Shown: piece after piece, positions 24,031-30,741 of the stretch
Numbering within the stretch: the stretch's first letter is position 1
Layout: every line of letters begins with the position of its first letter
Assembly: GCA_964458125.1 (NCBI GenBank)
Contig: CAYWHE010000018.1
Span: 1 to 30,741 of the forward strand
Reading direction: 5' to 3'
Source: CAYWHE01 sp964458125
GTDB taxonomy: Bacteria > Bacteroidota > Bacteroidia > AKYH767-A > OLB10
Length of the DNA: 30,741 nucleotides
Position numbers and translations under genes: made by a program
The notes under the pieces: generated by a model
The model's database searches: none
Seen by the model: the letters and a program-made list of their open reading frames with translations, nothing else
What the model was told of the DNA's origin: nothing

Positions 24031-24699
24031 TCAGCTATTTTTAACGACCCGGAAAATGATATTCCATTCCCACCATTTCCATTTCCGCTGAACTTCTTCC
24101 AGCCGGTATCCGTTGGCCCCCGCAATGGCTTTTATGACATCGATTTCACAATCATCCGAAAGTATCATATACACCTGGGTGTTATCTTTAAAAAACGGGT
24201 GAAGTGTCATAAAAAACCGTTTGAAATACCCGAGATCTTCCCCCGCAAACCAGGCTCTTTCGCTGTCATCACGGGGATTCCGCCGGAAATAGGGAGGATT
24301 GACCAGTATAAAATCAAACACGTCCGCCGGAATGGAACCAAAAAGGTCGCTTTCCAGGACAGCGATGTTTACCTTATTCAGTGTAGCATTCAGCCTGGTG
24401 TTCTCCACGGCCTGCCTGCTGATGTCACAGGCCGTAACGTGCGCTCCCCTGGAGGCTGCAAAAACCGATATCAAACCCGTTCCGCAGCCCGGCTCCAGTA
24501 CCTTTTTGCCGGCGAGCGGTTTTTTTTCCAGGAACTCCAGCAACATCAGGGAACTGAAAAAGAAACCGGGGTGAAAGACACCCTTCCGGACCAGGATATC
24601 CAGGCCGCGGTAACGAAACGTACGTTCCTTTCTGGTATAATGCAACACCCAGGGCCTCCACGTAACCTGTACCAGTTTTTTCAGTACGCGGCGGAACAT
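24031..24699 (-). CDS. Class I SAM-dependent methyltransferase (HemK/PrmC-like)
   Basis: Transfers a methyl group from S-adenosylmethionine. The 222-residue protein has the Rossmann SAM-binding motif LEPGCGTG (68-75), the acidic residue of motif II in the CDIS segment (91-94) and NPPY (134-137). NPPY is typical of enzymes that methylate amide or exocyclic amino nitrogen, in protein glutamine or nucleic acid bases. It lacks the N-terminal helical domain of PrmC and is shorter than it, so the substrate is open: release factor, ribosomal protein, rRNA or a small molecule. Its ATG lies eight bases after the TonB-dependent receptor stop, so the two are probably co-transcribed, though no functional link is known. 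Confidence 0.82.
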   Translation of the reverse strand: MFRRVLKKLVQVTWRPWVLHYTRKERTFRYRGLDILVRKGVFHPGFFFSSLMLLEFLEKKPLAGKKVLEPGCGTGLISVFAASRGAHVTACDISRQAVENTRLNATLNKVNIAVLESDLFGSIPADVFDFILVNPPYFRRNPRDDSERAWFAGEDLGYFKRFFMTLHPFFKDNTQVYMILSDDCEIDVIKAIAGANGYRLEEVQRKWKWWEWNIIFRVVKNS

Positions 24700-24707
24700 G
24701 GATGATG

Positions 24708-27020
24708 TTAAAAGCTGAGACTTACACCGAGGCTGGGAATAACAGGAAGCTGGTCCACACGGTGGTTGGTGATGCGGTTGATGTAAAAAATATTTTTCCG
24801 GTTCAGTGCATTGATGGCGCTGGCGTTGATTTCCAGGTTGCTGTTTTTGCCCAGTACAAAGGTGCGCTTAAGCGTCAGGTCGAGGCGGAAATAATTCGGA
24901 AGCCGTCCACCGTTGAGCTCTCCGTAAATAAGTCCCAGGTCACCGTTGGCATTCTGAATGTTTGTGTTCAGTCCGCCTTCAAACGTCAGGTATTCATAAA
25001 AGCCTCCTGTTTGTGTAAACGGAAAACCGGAACCGAAATTAAAACGGGTGCTGAATTCCCACAACAGGCTTTTTCCAAACGTATAGGATCCCACCATATT
25101 CAGGTTGTGCCTGCGGTCGAAGGTGGGCTGGTAGGAACGGATGCCGTCATTGCGAAGGACATTGGCCAGCGAATAAGCCACCCACAGGTAAACACGCTTG
25201 TAATCATATTTGACCAGGATGTCCAGGCCCTTCGCATCCCCGCTTTCCACGATGTAATTTTTCTTCAGGTAATCGGGCTTGCTGTTGTTGGCGGCATTAT
25301 CTTCATACAATTTGTCGCGGTTGATGTTGGTCAGTTGATCGAATTTCTTGTAATACACTTCAATGTTGACATCAATATGCCGGGGCAGGTCGAATTCAAC
25401 ACCGAGTATGAGGTGGCGCGCCTTCTGCAGCCTGGAAGTAACCTTTTTTCCATCGAATTCCTTTTGCAGGTCATCGGGTCCGGAAAGAAATCCATAAAAT
25501 AAATTCACCACATCCCTGTCGGAGGCCGTGCTCAGCAGGTTCTGGGAATAATATCCGCCCGCTGCTTTAAACCTCAGGAATCTGGCTGCATTCACCTTGA
25601 TGCCCAGGCGTGGTTCGGGGGAAAGCTCGGCCAGTGAAGCATAATACTGCACCCGGAAACTGGGCTCCAGCACCACCCGTTCCCATACTTTTTTAAAACG
25701 GGCATAGGCGCCCAGTTCAGTCGTGTTTTCCTCCTGGGTGATGCGCCTGTTGGCCAGGTTGAAAAATTCGAAATTGGTTTTAAAACCGTTGACTTCCAGT
25801 CCGTATTTAAGCTCATCACGGCCAAAGAAATAATCAAAACCAAGCCCCAGGTTAAATCCGTTGATCAGGCTGCTCCGTGGTTTGGAATCTGCTTCATCCA
25901 GCGTGATCCTGTATTGGGAATAAGCAAAATTACCGTCAATCAGTACCGCTGAACTGCCGGGAACCATTACAAAGCTGGTTCCGAATCCCGTGTTGTTCCA
26001 GTTGTATTCGGCTATGTCGGTATACCGGACGTTATCCTGGAAATTAAATCCAAAAAGATTGATCTTACTCCCGTTGGGATTGTTAAAAACCACCTTGGCA
26101 TAAAGATCACCGAAATTATAGGGAAGTCCGTTGGAGTCCACATAATTGTAAAGGGATTTGGAAGTCTGCCTCAGGTATGAAGCCTTTCCCGAAAGGATGA
26201 AGGAGGCCGATCCGCCATCATCCCGCTTGGCCTTGAAAATCGGGCCCTCTACCAGGAGCTTGGAGCTGAAAGGATTGACGGCAACTTTTCCGCTGTACCG
26301 TTTTTTATTGCCATCGCGGGTGCTGATATCCATCACCGATGAAATACGTCCTCCGTATTCGGCATTGAAACCGCCGGTGTACACATCGGCATTCCGGATG
26401 ATGTCGGTATCAAAAACAGAAAACAGGCCGATGGAATGGAAAGGATTGTAGATGATCATGCCATCGAGCAATACCTTATTCTGAATAGGTGTGCCTCCGC
26501 GAATGTAAAGTTGTCCGCCCTGGTCGCCCGTGAAAACCACCCCGGGCAATACCTGGATAAACTGGGCCAAATCGGGCTCACCGCCCACCGAAGGAATGAC
26601 CTTGATTTCACGGGGCGTTACCTTGGTTACCGACATCTTGACATCGCTTTTCTTTTCTGCGCTTTCCGCTGATATATCAATGGTTTTAATGTTGATCCCG
26701 CTCTTGACCACAAACAGTTTTTTGGTCAGGATTTCGTCGGCTTTGAGGGAAACGGGAATGGCCAGTGAATCATAGCCCAAAGCCTGCACGGACAGCTGGT
26801 AGTCGCCGGGCGGAATTTTTGTAATGGAGAAATATCCGTTAACATCGGTGGCCGATCCATACGTGGTGCCTTTTAAAAAGATGTTTGTGAACAACAAAGG
26901 TTCACCCGATTCCCTTTCATAAACGAAACCTCGTATACTGGCCGTCTGGGCCAACACAAGAGCAGAACAGGTACACAGGAAAAAGGACAGCAGGGTCCTT
27001 CTGAAGTTTTGCAGCATCAT
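24708..27020 (-). CDS. TonB-dependent outer-membrane receptor
   Basis: Imports an unknown ligand across the outer membrane with energy from the TonB complex. In the 770-residue reading from 27020, a signal peptide covers ~1-25 (LVLAQ), a carboxypeptidase-regulatory-like domain ~27-105, a plug domain ~125-237 (IRGGTPIQNKVLLDG at 173-187), and a 22-strand-type barrel the rest, ending in SLGVSLSF with the terminal phenylalanine used for membrane insertion. No SusD-like lipoprotein gene is adjacent, so it is not a typical glycan-uptake SusC pair. The ORF can be extended to 27080, but the signal peptide starts at MMLQNF, so 27020 is chosen. A methyltransferase gene follows after eight bases. Confidence 0.9.
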   Translation of the reverse strand: MMLQNFRRTLLSFFLCTCSALVLAQTASIRGFVYERESGEPLLFTNIFLKGTTYGSATDVNGYFSITKIPPGDYQLSVQALGYDSLAIPVSLKADEILTKKLFVVKSGINIKTIDISAESAEKKSDVKMSVTKVTPREIKVIPSVGGEPDLAQFIQVLPGVVFTGDQGGQLYIRGGTPIQNKVLLDGMIIYNPFHSIGLFSVFDTDIIRNADVYTGGFNAEYGGRISSVMDISTRDGNKKRYSGKVAVNPFSSKLLVEGPIFKAKRDDGGSASFILSGKASYLRQTSKSLYNYVDSNGLPYNFGDLYAKVVFNNPNGSKINLFGFNFQDNVRYTDIAEYNWNNTGFGTSFVMVPGSSAVLIDGNFAYSQYRITLDEADSKPRSSLINGFNLGLGFDYFFGRDELKYGLEVNGFKTNFEFFNLANRRITQEENTTELGAYARFKKVWERVVLEPSFRVQYYASLAELSPEPRLGIKVNAARFLRFKAAGGYYSQNLLSTASDRDVVNLFYGFLSGPDDLQKEFDGKKVTSRLQKARHLILGVEFDLPRHIDVNIEVYYKKFDQLTNINRDKLYEDNAANNSKPDYLKKNYIVESGDAKGLDILVKYDYKRVYLWVAYSLANVLRNDGIRSYQPTFDRRHNLNMVGSYTFGKSLLWEFSTRFNFGSGFPFTQTGGFYEYLTFEGGLNTNIQNANGDLGLIYGELNGGRLPNYFRLDLTLKRTFVLGKNSNLEINASAINALNRKNIFYINRITNHRVDQLPVIPSLGVSLSF

Positions 27021-27047
27021 ATCGCCGGGGTCGATTTTTTTGAAACG

Positions 27048-27055
27048 CGAAGTAA
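27048..27055 (-). promoter_or_regulatory. Weak candidate -7 box for the receptor gene
   Basis: The minus strand reads TTACTTCG, a TAnnTTYG-like match with one change at the second position, 27 bases before the ATG at 27020. It supports the shorter start. Confidence 0.3.
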
Positions 27056-27141
27056 TGCATATTTCCCGAAAAAGCACCAATAAAGCGTATGATTATATGC
27101 AGAAAAGTTAAAATTTCCGGGTATTTTACAAATGGATGACC

Positions 27142-27549
27142 TCAGGCTTTGCCCATTTTAACAATCCGTTCATAATCCTCACTGTTCAGGGGCATTACAG
27201 ACAGGCGGCCGATGCGGACCAGGCCGATATGCAAAAGGGTTTTCTCAGCCTTGATTTCAGCCAGCGTCACCGGCCTGCCAAGCCGGCTCACGGGCTGCAG
27301 ATCCACGGCCACCCATCGCCCGTCGGCGGTGGAAGGATCGGGATAGGTTTCCCGCGAAACCCGTGCAATTCCAACAACAGCCATCTCCCCGCTGCTATGG
27401 TATACCAAAACCAGGTCGCCCTTTTTCATGCCGTTCAGATGAATGCGTGCCGCATAGTTTCGCACACCCTCCCAAACCGTCTGACCATCTATTATTAACT
27501 GGTCAAAGGAATAAACGGAAGGCTCGGATTTAACTAACCAGTAATTCAT
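27142..27549 (-). CDS. EVE-domain protein
   Basis: A single EVE domain of 135 residues, a fold related to PUA and YTH that binds modified bases in DNA or RNA; the eukaryotic relative is THYN1. The start MNYWLVKSEP, the VWEGVRNYAARIHL segment (25-38), GDLVLVYHSSG (44-54) and VGIARV (59-64) follow the family closely over its full length. It is probably cytosolic. In other bacteria EVE proteins accompany modification-dependent restriction or RNA modification systems; no nuclease is fused or adjacent here. It is a single-gene unit with its own promoter candidate, 121 bases upstream of the receptor gene on the same strand. Confidence 0.88.
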   Translation of the reverse strand: MNYWLVKSEPSVYSFDQLIIDGQTVWEGVRNYAARIHLNGMKKGDLVLVYHSSGEMAVVGIARVSRETYPDPSTADGRWVAVDLQPVSRLGRPVTLAEIKAEKTLLHIGLVRIGRLSVMPLNSEDYERIVKMGKA

Positions 27550-27567
27550 GGTGGACTATTCAACTTG

Positions 27568-27575
27568 CGAAAATA
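27568..27575 (-). promoter_or_regulatory. Candidate -7 box for the EVE gene
   Basis: TATTTTCG on the minus strand is again of the TAnnTTCG form and ends 18 bases before the ATG at 27549. The palindrome at 27609-27623 lies upstream of it at a distance that suits a regulator site. Confidence 0.4.
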
Positions 27576-27608
27576 CAGAAATTTATTAGTGAGACTTCAT
27601 TTTTGCAA

Positions 27609-27761
27609 TACGCCATAGGCGTAGAAGCGAAAAGGATAGTCGAACAATCCCGCCTTTTGGCGGAAGGTATAATACCCAATAGCATGCTGCGGAAAATGGA
27701 TCCCGGGCTTGCGCCGGGGTTCATACCTGTGATTTGACTTTTCCTATCCTGAAAAGGTCAA
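27609..27761. repeat. Cluster of five short palindromes
   Basis: The 310-base gap between the divergent EVE and T9SS genes holds five separate stem-loops: TACGCC-ATA-GGCGTA (27609-27623), CCGCC-TTTT-GGCGG (27650-27663), GGTAT-A-ATACC (27666-27676), CCCGG with CCGGG (27702-27706 and 27714-27718), and TTGAC-TTTTC with GAAAA-G-GTCAA (27734-27761, one bulge). No open frame of note crosses the region. They could be operators of the divergent promoters, folded RNA in the leader of the T9SS gene if transcription starts further upstream, or a relic of a mobile repeat. Confidence 0.5.
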
Positions 27762-27825
27762 CTGACCTGATGCATACAGGATTCAAATTTGTTTATCGTG
27801 AGGGATCAGGAGAATCATTTTTGAT

Positions 27826-27833
27826 TACTTTTG
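27826..27833 (+). promoter_or_regulatory. Perfect -7 box for the T9SS cargo gene
   Basis: TACTTTTG matches TAnnTTTG exactly, 26 bases before the ATG. TTTG at 27788-27791 is the nearest -33-like element, but the spacing of 34 bases is too long. The ATG is preceded by an AT-rich leader, the usual arrangement in Bacteroidota. Confidence 0.55.
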
Positions 27834-27859
27834 ACTGAACCTAATTTAAATCAATTACC

Positions 27860-30517
27860 ATGAAAAATCAACTCCTTTCCATGATTACGCTGATGTGTTT
27901 TTCTTGCATCACATCCCTGCACGCCCAGGTTTATTCCGGGTGGGGTCTCAATCCCAACGGTTCCGTTTATGATACGATTAATTTCACGGGCGATACGCTC
28001 CGGTTCCAGTTCAGCAATATTCCTGCCGGGGCTTACGGGCAAGGCCGGCTGGTCATTTATTTCGAAGGCGACTTCAGTGACAATACGGAGTACCTGACCG
28101 TTAATTTTGCCGGTTCCACATCCGCCTCCAACGGCCCGTATGATTCCCTGGGCCTGGCCGGACCGAACAGCGCCCTGGTGAATTGCGCACCGGAGGATTC
28201 GAACGTGATGGCCTTCAGCGTGGATACCATCAATGCCTATGCACCCGACCTGGCCATCATTTTAATTCCCTCGGGCAATGTACAGACCTTCGTATGCACC
28301 CGTAACCGCGCCAGGGTTCACCTGGAATATACCTACTGTCCTTTTGGCATACCGGTCGAATTTGCCACCATCACCATACCGGATTCTGTCTTCTGTTCCC
28401 TGGACGGCCCCGTAACCCTTTCGGGAACACCGGCCGGCGGAGTTTTTTCAGGAGCGGGAACCAGCGGCGGCAGTTTTGATCCTTACGGGCTGGCGGCCGG
28501 CATCTACACCATTACGTATACGGCAGCCGATAGTATCGGTTGCTTTTCATCGGCATCCGCCACCGTTACCGTTCAGCCGACTCCGGATATTGCCGATACG
28601 GTCACCTGCCCGGGCATTCCGGTTACCCTGGACGGTACCTTCAGCAACCTGCTCTGGTTCAGTGATGCCGGGCTGACCAACCAGGTCGGTTCGGGAAGCA
28701 CCTTTACCACCCCGCCGGCCTATGCCACGGCTTCCTATTATGCGCTTTACAGCTGCAACAATTATTATTTCCGCCTGGACACCCTGCTGGCCGACAGCAT
28801 CAGCATCGTGGATAACAATGCCGTCGTCGGGGATGATGAAGGCGGTATAGCGGTGACGTCCCAGTATATTTATTACCGGGCCACCACCGGGACCATCCGG
28901 TATGATGCCGATCTTACCAATCCTTCCAACCCGCTGCCCCTGCGTGACGGCATGTTTTCCGATCTGGCCAGCGGGCAGCTCTATTCACTCTGGGATACCC
29001 AGGCCAATAACGATCCGGATGGCAATAACGGGTATTTTACAGCCAACGCACTCATCGCTCTGAATACGGACCTGTCGTTCGGCCAGGACCTCATCAGTCT
29101 TTCCCAGCCCATTGACCTGGGACTGGACAATTATTTCATGAACGGAATTTTTGCCGGTGCGGGTGTCGTTGGCCTTTACAGCGGGAATACCAATCATTTC
29201 TATGCGGTGAACCTCTGCAACGGAAACGTGACCGACCTGGGTGAAAACAGCAGTCCGAAATTCGAAGGTACGGAAAGCTGGGCCGTATGGGGCGTTCTGG
29301 AATATGACGGCACGGATTATTCCATAATTTTCCGCGACAGCCTGGATGATGACATGCACCGGATGGTGCTTCCGGCGGGAGCGGTTACCTCCGTCGGCAC
29401 CTTCCCTTCCGGCCTGGCTGATCTGGCCTGCATGACCTACAGCCCCTGGAATAAAAACTGGTATTTCCATTTTGAAGGCGTCAGCGGAGCCCTGGGCGGA
29501 ACGGCCGAATCAACGGGCTATGCCAATGCATCGGATTCCCTGTCGCTGTTGCCGGGAGGTTCGGTCAGCTGCGCGCAGGAAATCACGGTATTCGTCAACA
29601 ATGCCGATCTCGGGCCGGATACGGCATTGTGCCAGCAGAACTACACGCTCTTTGCCGGCCTGGGCTATTCCAGTTACACCTGGAACGGTATCAATTCCAA
29701 TTTTAACAGTTATACCGCTTCGAATACAGATACCGTTATCTTTCAGGGCCTTTACCAGGACGGCTGCAATCACCTGGACACGGTGATCATCACCATGAAT
29801 GTATATCCCGTGGTGGACCTCGGCGGGGACATTACGGACTGCGGCGGGCCGGTAACCCTGGATGCCAGCAACCCGGGGGCGGTTTATGTCTGGAGCGATG
29901 CCAGTACATCCCAGACCCTGCAGGTGAGCGCTTCAGGAACATATACGGTTACAGTTACTGACAGCAACGGCTGTTCTTCCAGCGATGACAACCAGGTGAC
30001 CATCCATCCGTTGCCTGCCGTCACCGCGACCCTGAACCCGGCCCTGGTATGCATCAACTGGGCGCCTTTTGTCTTAACCGGCGGCAGCCCTGCCGGCGGA
30101 ACATGGTCAGGCACTGCCGTCAGCAACGGCTCCTTCATCCCTTCCTTCGCCGGTACGGGATCGTTTCCGTTAACCTATACGGTGGTGGATTCAAACGGCT
30201 GCCCGGGCAGCGCCACCCAGAGCATCACGGTGGATGCCTGTACGGGCATTGCTGATCCCGGTCAACGCCTGTTCCTGACCGTCATGCCAAACCCGGGAAA
30301 CGGCCTGTTTATGCTGCAGTCAGGATATCCCGGTACGAAAAATCTCCGGGTTGAAACGACGGATATCAGTGGAAAAACGGTGGCGGCCGCCATCCTGGAA
30401 ATGAAGGCCGGTGTGTCCAGTACCCTCGACCTGACCGGATTGCCGGCCGGTATTTATACCCTGACGGCCTTTGGTGAAAAACAAATACAGCATATCAGGC
30501 TGGTGATTCAGCGTTAA
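27860..30517 (+). CDS. T9SS-exported multi-domain surface protein
   Basis: A large secreted or surface-anchored protein of 885 residues. The signal peptide covers ~1-23 (TSLHAQ). Residues ~24-170 form an unassigned beta-rich domain. An Ig-like module of the type common in Bacteroidota adhesins covers ~183-240 (PVTLSGTPAGG, then YTITYTAADSIGC), and a close copy lies at ~734-793 (FVLTGGSPAGG, then FPLTYTVVDSNGC). Related modules occupy ~583-650 and ~653-718. The central part (~310-580) has propeller-like short strands and no domain that I can name. The last ~85 residues are a type A T9SS sorting domain: VMPNPGNGLFML near 808-819, LPAGIYTL near 861-868, and a basic end. Role is probably adhesion or binding; no catalytic motif was seen. 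It is a single-gene unit ended by a strong terminator. Confidence 0.88.
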   Translation: MKNQLLSMITLMCFSCITSLHAQVYSGWGLNPNGSVYDTINFTGDTLRFQFSNIPAGAYGQGRLVIYFEGDFSDNTEYLTVNFAGSTSASNGPYDSLGLAGPNSALVNCAPEDSNVMAFSVDTINAYAPDLAIILIPSGNVQTFVCTRNRARVHLEYTYCPFGIPVEFATITIPDSVFCSLDGPVTLSGTPAGGVFSGAGTSGGSFDPYGLAAGIYTITYTAADSIGCFSSASATVTVQPTPDIADTVTCPGIPVTLDGTFSNLLWFSDAGLTNQVGSGSTFTTPPAYATASYYALYSCNNYYFRLDTLLADSISIVDNNAVVGDDEGGIAVTSQYIYYRATTGTIRYDADLTNPSNPLPLRDGMFSDLASGQLYSLWDTQANNDPDGNNGYFTANALIALNTDLSFGQDLISLSQPIDLGLDNYFMNGIFAGAGVVGLYSGNTNHFYAVNLCNGNVTDLGENSSPKFEGTESWAVWGVLEYDGTDYSIIFRDSLDDDMHRMVLPAGAVTSVGTFPSGLADLACMTYSPWNKNWYFHFEGVSGALGGTAESTGYANASDSLSLLPGGSVSCAQEITVFVNNADLGPDTALCQQNYTLFAGLGYSSYTWNGINSNFNSYTASNTDTVIFQGLYQDGCNHLDTVIITMNVYPVVDLGGDITDCGGPVTLDASNPGAVYVWSDASTSQTLQVSASGTYTVTVTDSNGCSSSDDNQVTIHPLPAVTATLNPALVCINWAPFVLTGGSPAGGTWSGTAVSNGSFIPSFAGTGSFPLTYTVVDSNGCPGSATQSITVDACTGIADPGQRLFLTVMPNPGNGLFMLQSGYPGTKNLRVETTDISGKTVAAAILEMKAGVSSTLDLTGLPAGIYTLTAFGEKQIQHIRLVIQR

Positions 30518-30534
30518 AAAAACGCCTTATCTAA

Positions 30535-30570
30535 ATCCCGGGGTATGTACGATACTCCGGGATCTTATTT
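30535..30570 (+). terminator. Strong intrinsic terminator
   Basis: A 12-pair stem (30535-30546 with 30552-30563; one G-T pair) with a five-base loop is followed by CTTATTT. It begins 18 bases after the T9SS gene stop and is the best terminator in the window. Confidence 0.8.
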
Positions 30571-30741
30571 CATTACCGGAAGAGCTGCGCAGCAGCAAGC
30601 GTCTCAACTCCAGGCGAAGGGATCGTTGAACAGGCCCATAGAAGACCTTTGCAGTAAGCTTAATTGCACATGCAATGGGCAACAGGTTTATTCAATTCGA
30701 CTGGACTTTTACAAGGACAAAGTCCGAAGTGAAAGTCTTAG
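30571..30741. other. Right-edge stretch with palindromes and a cut-off ORF
   Basis: Three palindromic elements lie close together: GCTGCGCAGC (30584-30593), ATTGCA-CA-TGCAAT (30663-30676), and GGACTTT with AAAGTCC (30703-30709 and 30719-30725). An ATG at 30675 opens a frame that runs off the window end after 22 codons, starting MGNRFIQFDW. I cannot name it. It could be the start of a gene or of a mobile element. Confidence 0.35.

Noticed and set aside
24702..25502. Plus-strand ORF of 266 codons opposite the TonB receptor
   Set aside because: The receptor frame on the minus strand is unmistakable; this is its shadow.
24708..27020. SusC-type receptor of a polysaccharide utilisation locus
   Set aside because: No SusD-like gene and no glycoside hydrolase are nearby.
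27142..27549. EVE protein as part of a defence system
   Set aside because: No nuclease, helicase or methyltransferase of a restriction type is adjacent; the gene stands alone.
1..30741. CRISPR array, tRNA or rRNA genes
   Set aside because: No regularly spaced identical repeats with spacers, and no cloverleaf or rRNA core sequence was recognised on either strand. A tRNA could only be excluded with a covariance search.

Overview
The window reads as a chromosomal segment of a member of the Bacteroidota. The evidence is a secreted protein with a type IX secretion C-terminal sorting tail, a TonB-dependent receptor that begins with a carboxypeptidase-regulatory-like domain, the gene order hpt-adk-obgE, starts preceded by AT-rich leaders instead of Shine-Dalgarno sequences, and repeated -7 boxes of the TAnnTTTG type (here often TAnnTTCG). 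Genus or family cannot be fixed from the sequence alone. Most of the window has moderate GC; the left edge is clearly AT-richer.

Left edge (1-1984): a tyrosine recombinase gene on the minus strand lies between two non-coding stretches rich in direct and inverted repeats. Base composition changes inside the recombinase gene. This is the most mobile-looking part of the window. Then follows a housekeeping block on the plus strand: hpt (purine salvage), adk and obgE, then a PAP2 membrane phosphatase, a fluoride channel (crcB/fluC) and a large secreted PafA-like alkaline phosphatase.

Middle (7141-17849): a plus-strand run that looks like an envelope or exopolysaccharide locus. It holds a WaaE-like GT2 glycosyltransferase, a GT4 glycosyltransferase, a thiol peroxidase of the glutathione peroxidase family, uvrC, a B12-binding-type radical SAM enzyme, a Wzz-like chain-length protein, a Wzy/WaaL-like polymerase or ligase, a GT87-like membrane glycosyltransferase and a predicted outer-membrane protein. 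Wzz, Wzy and GT87 are coupled by ATGA overlaps. gpx and uvrC sit inside the run without an obvious link to sugar polymers.

Right part (17935-30517): two coupled minus-strand amidohydrolase genes carry three amidohydrolase-like modules, and only one of these keeps the HxH metal motif. Divergent from them is a 504-residue helical protein that I do not recognise. Next, on the minus strand, come a TonB-dependent receptor with a small SAM methyltransferase directly behind it, and an EVE-domain protein. A gap packed with short palindromes precedes an 885-residue T9SS-exported protein with Ig-like modules, which ends in a strong intrinsic terminator. The last ~170 bases hold palindromes and an ORF that runs off the end.

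No rRNA, tRNA, CRISPR array or complete insertion sequence was found. The best candidates for something undescribed are the recombinase with its structured flanks, the pseudo-amidohydrolase pair and the palindrome cluster at 27609-27761.
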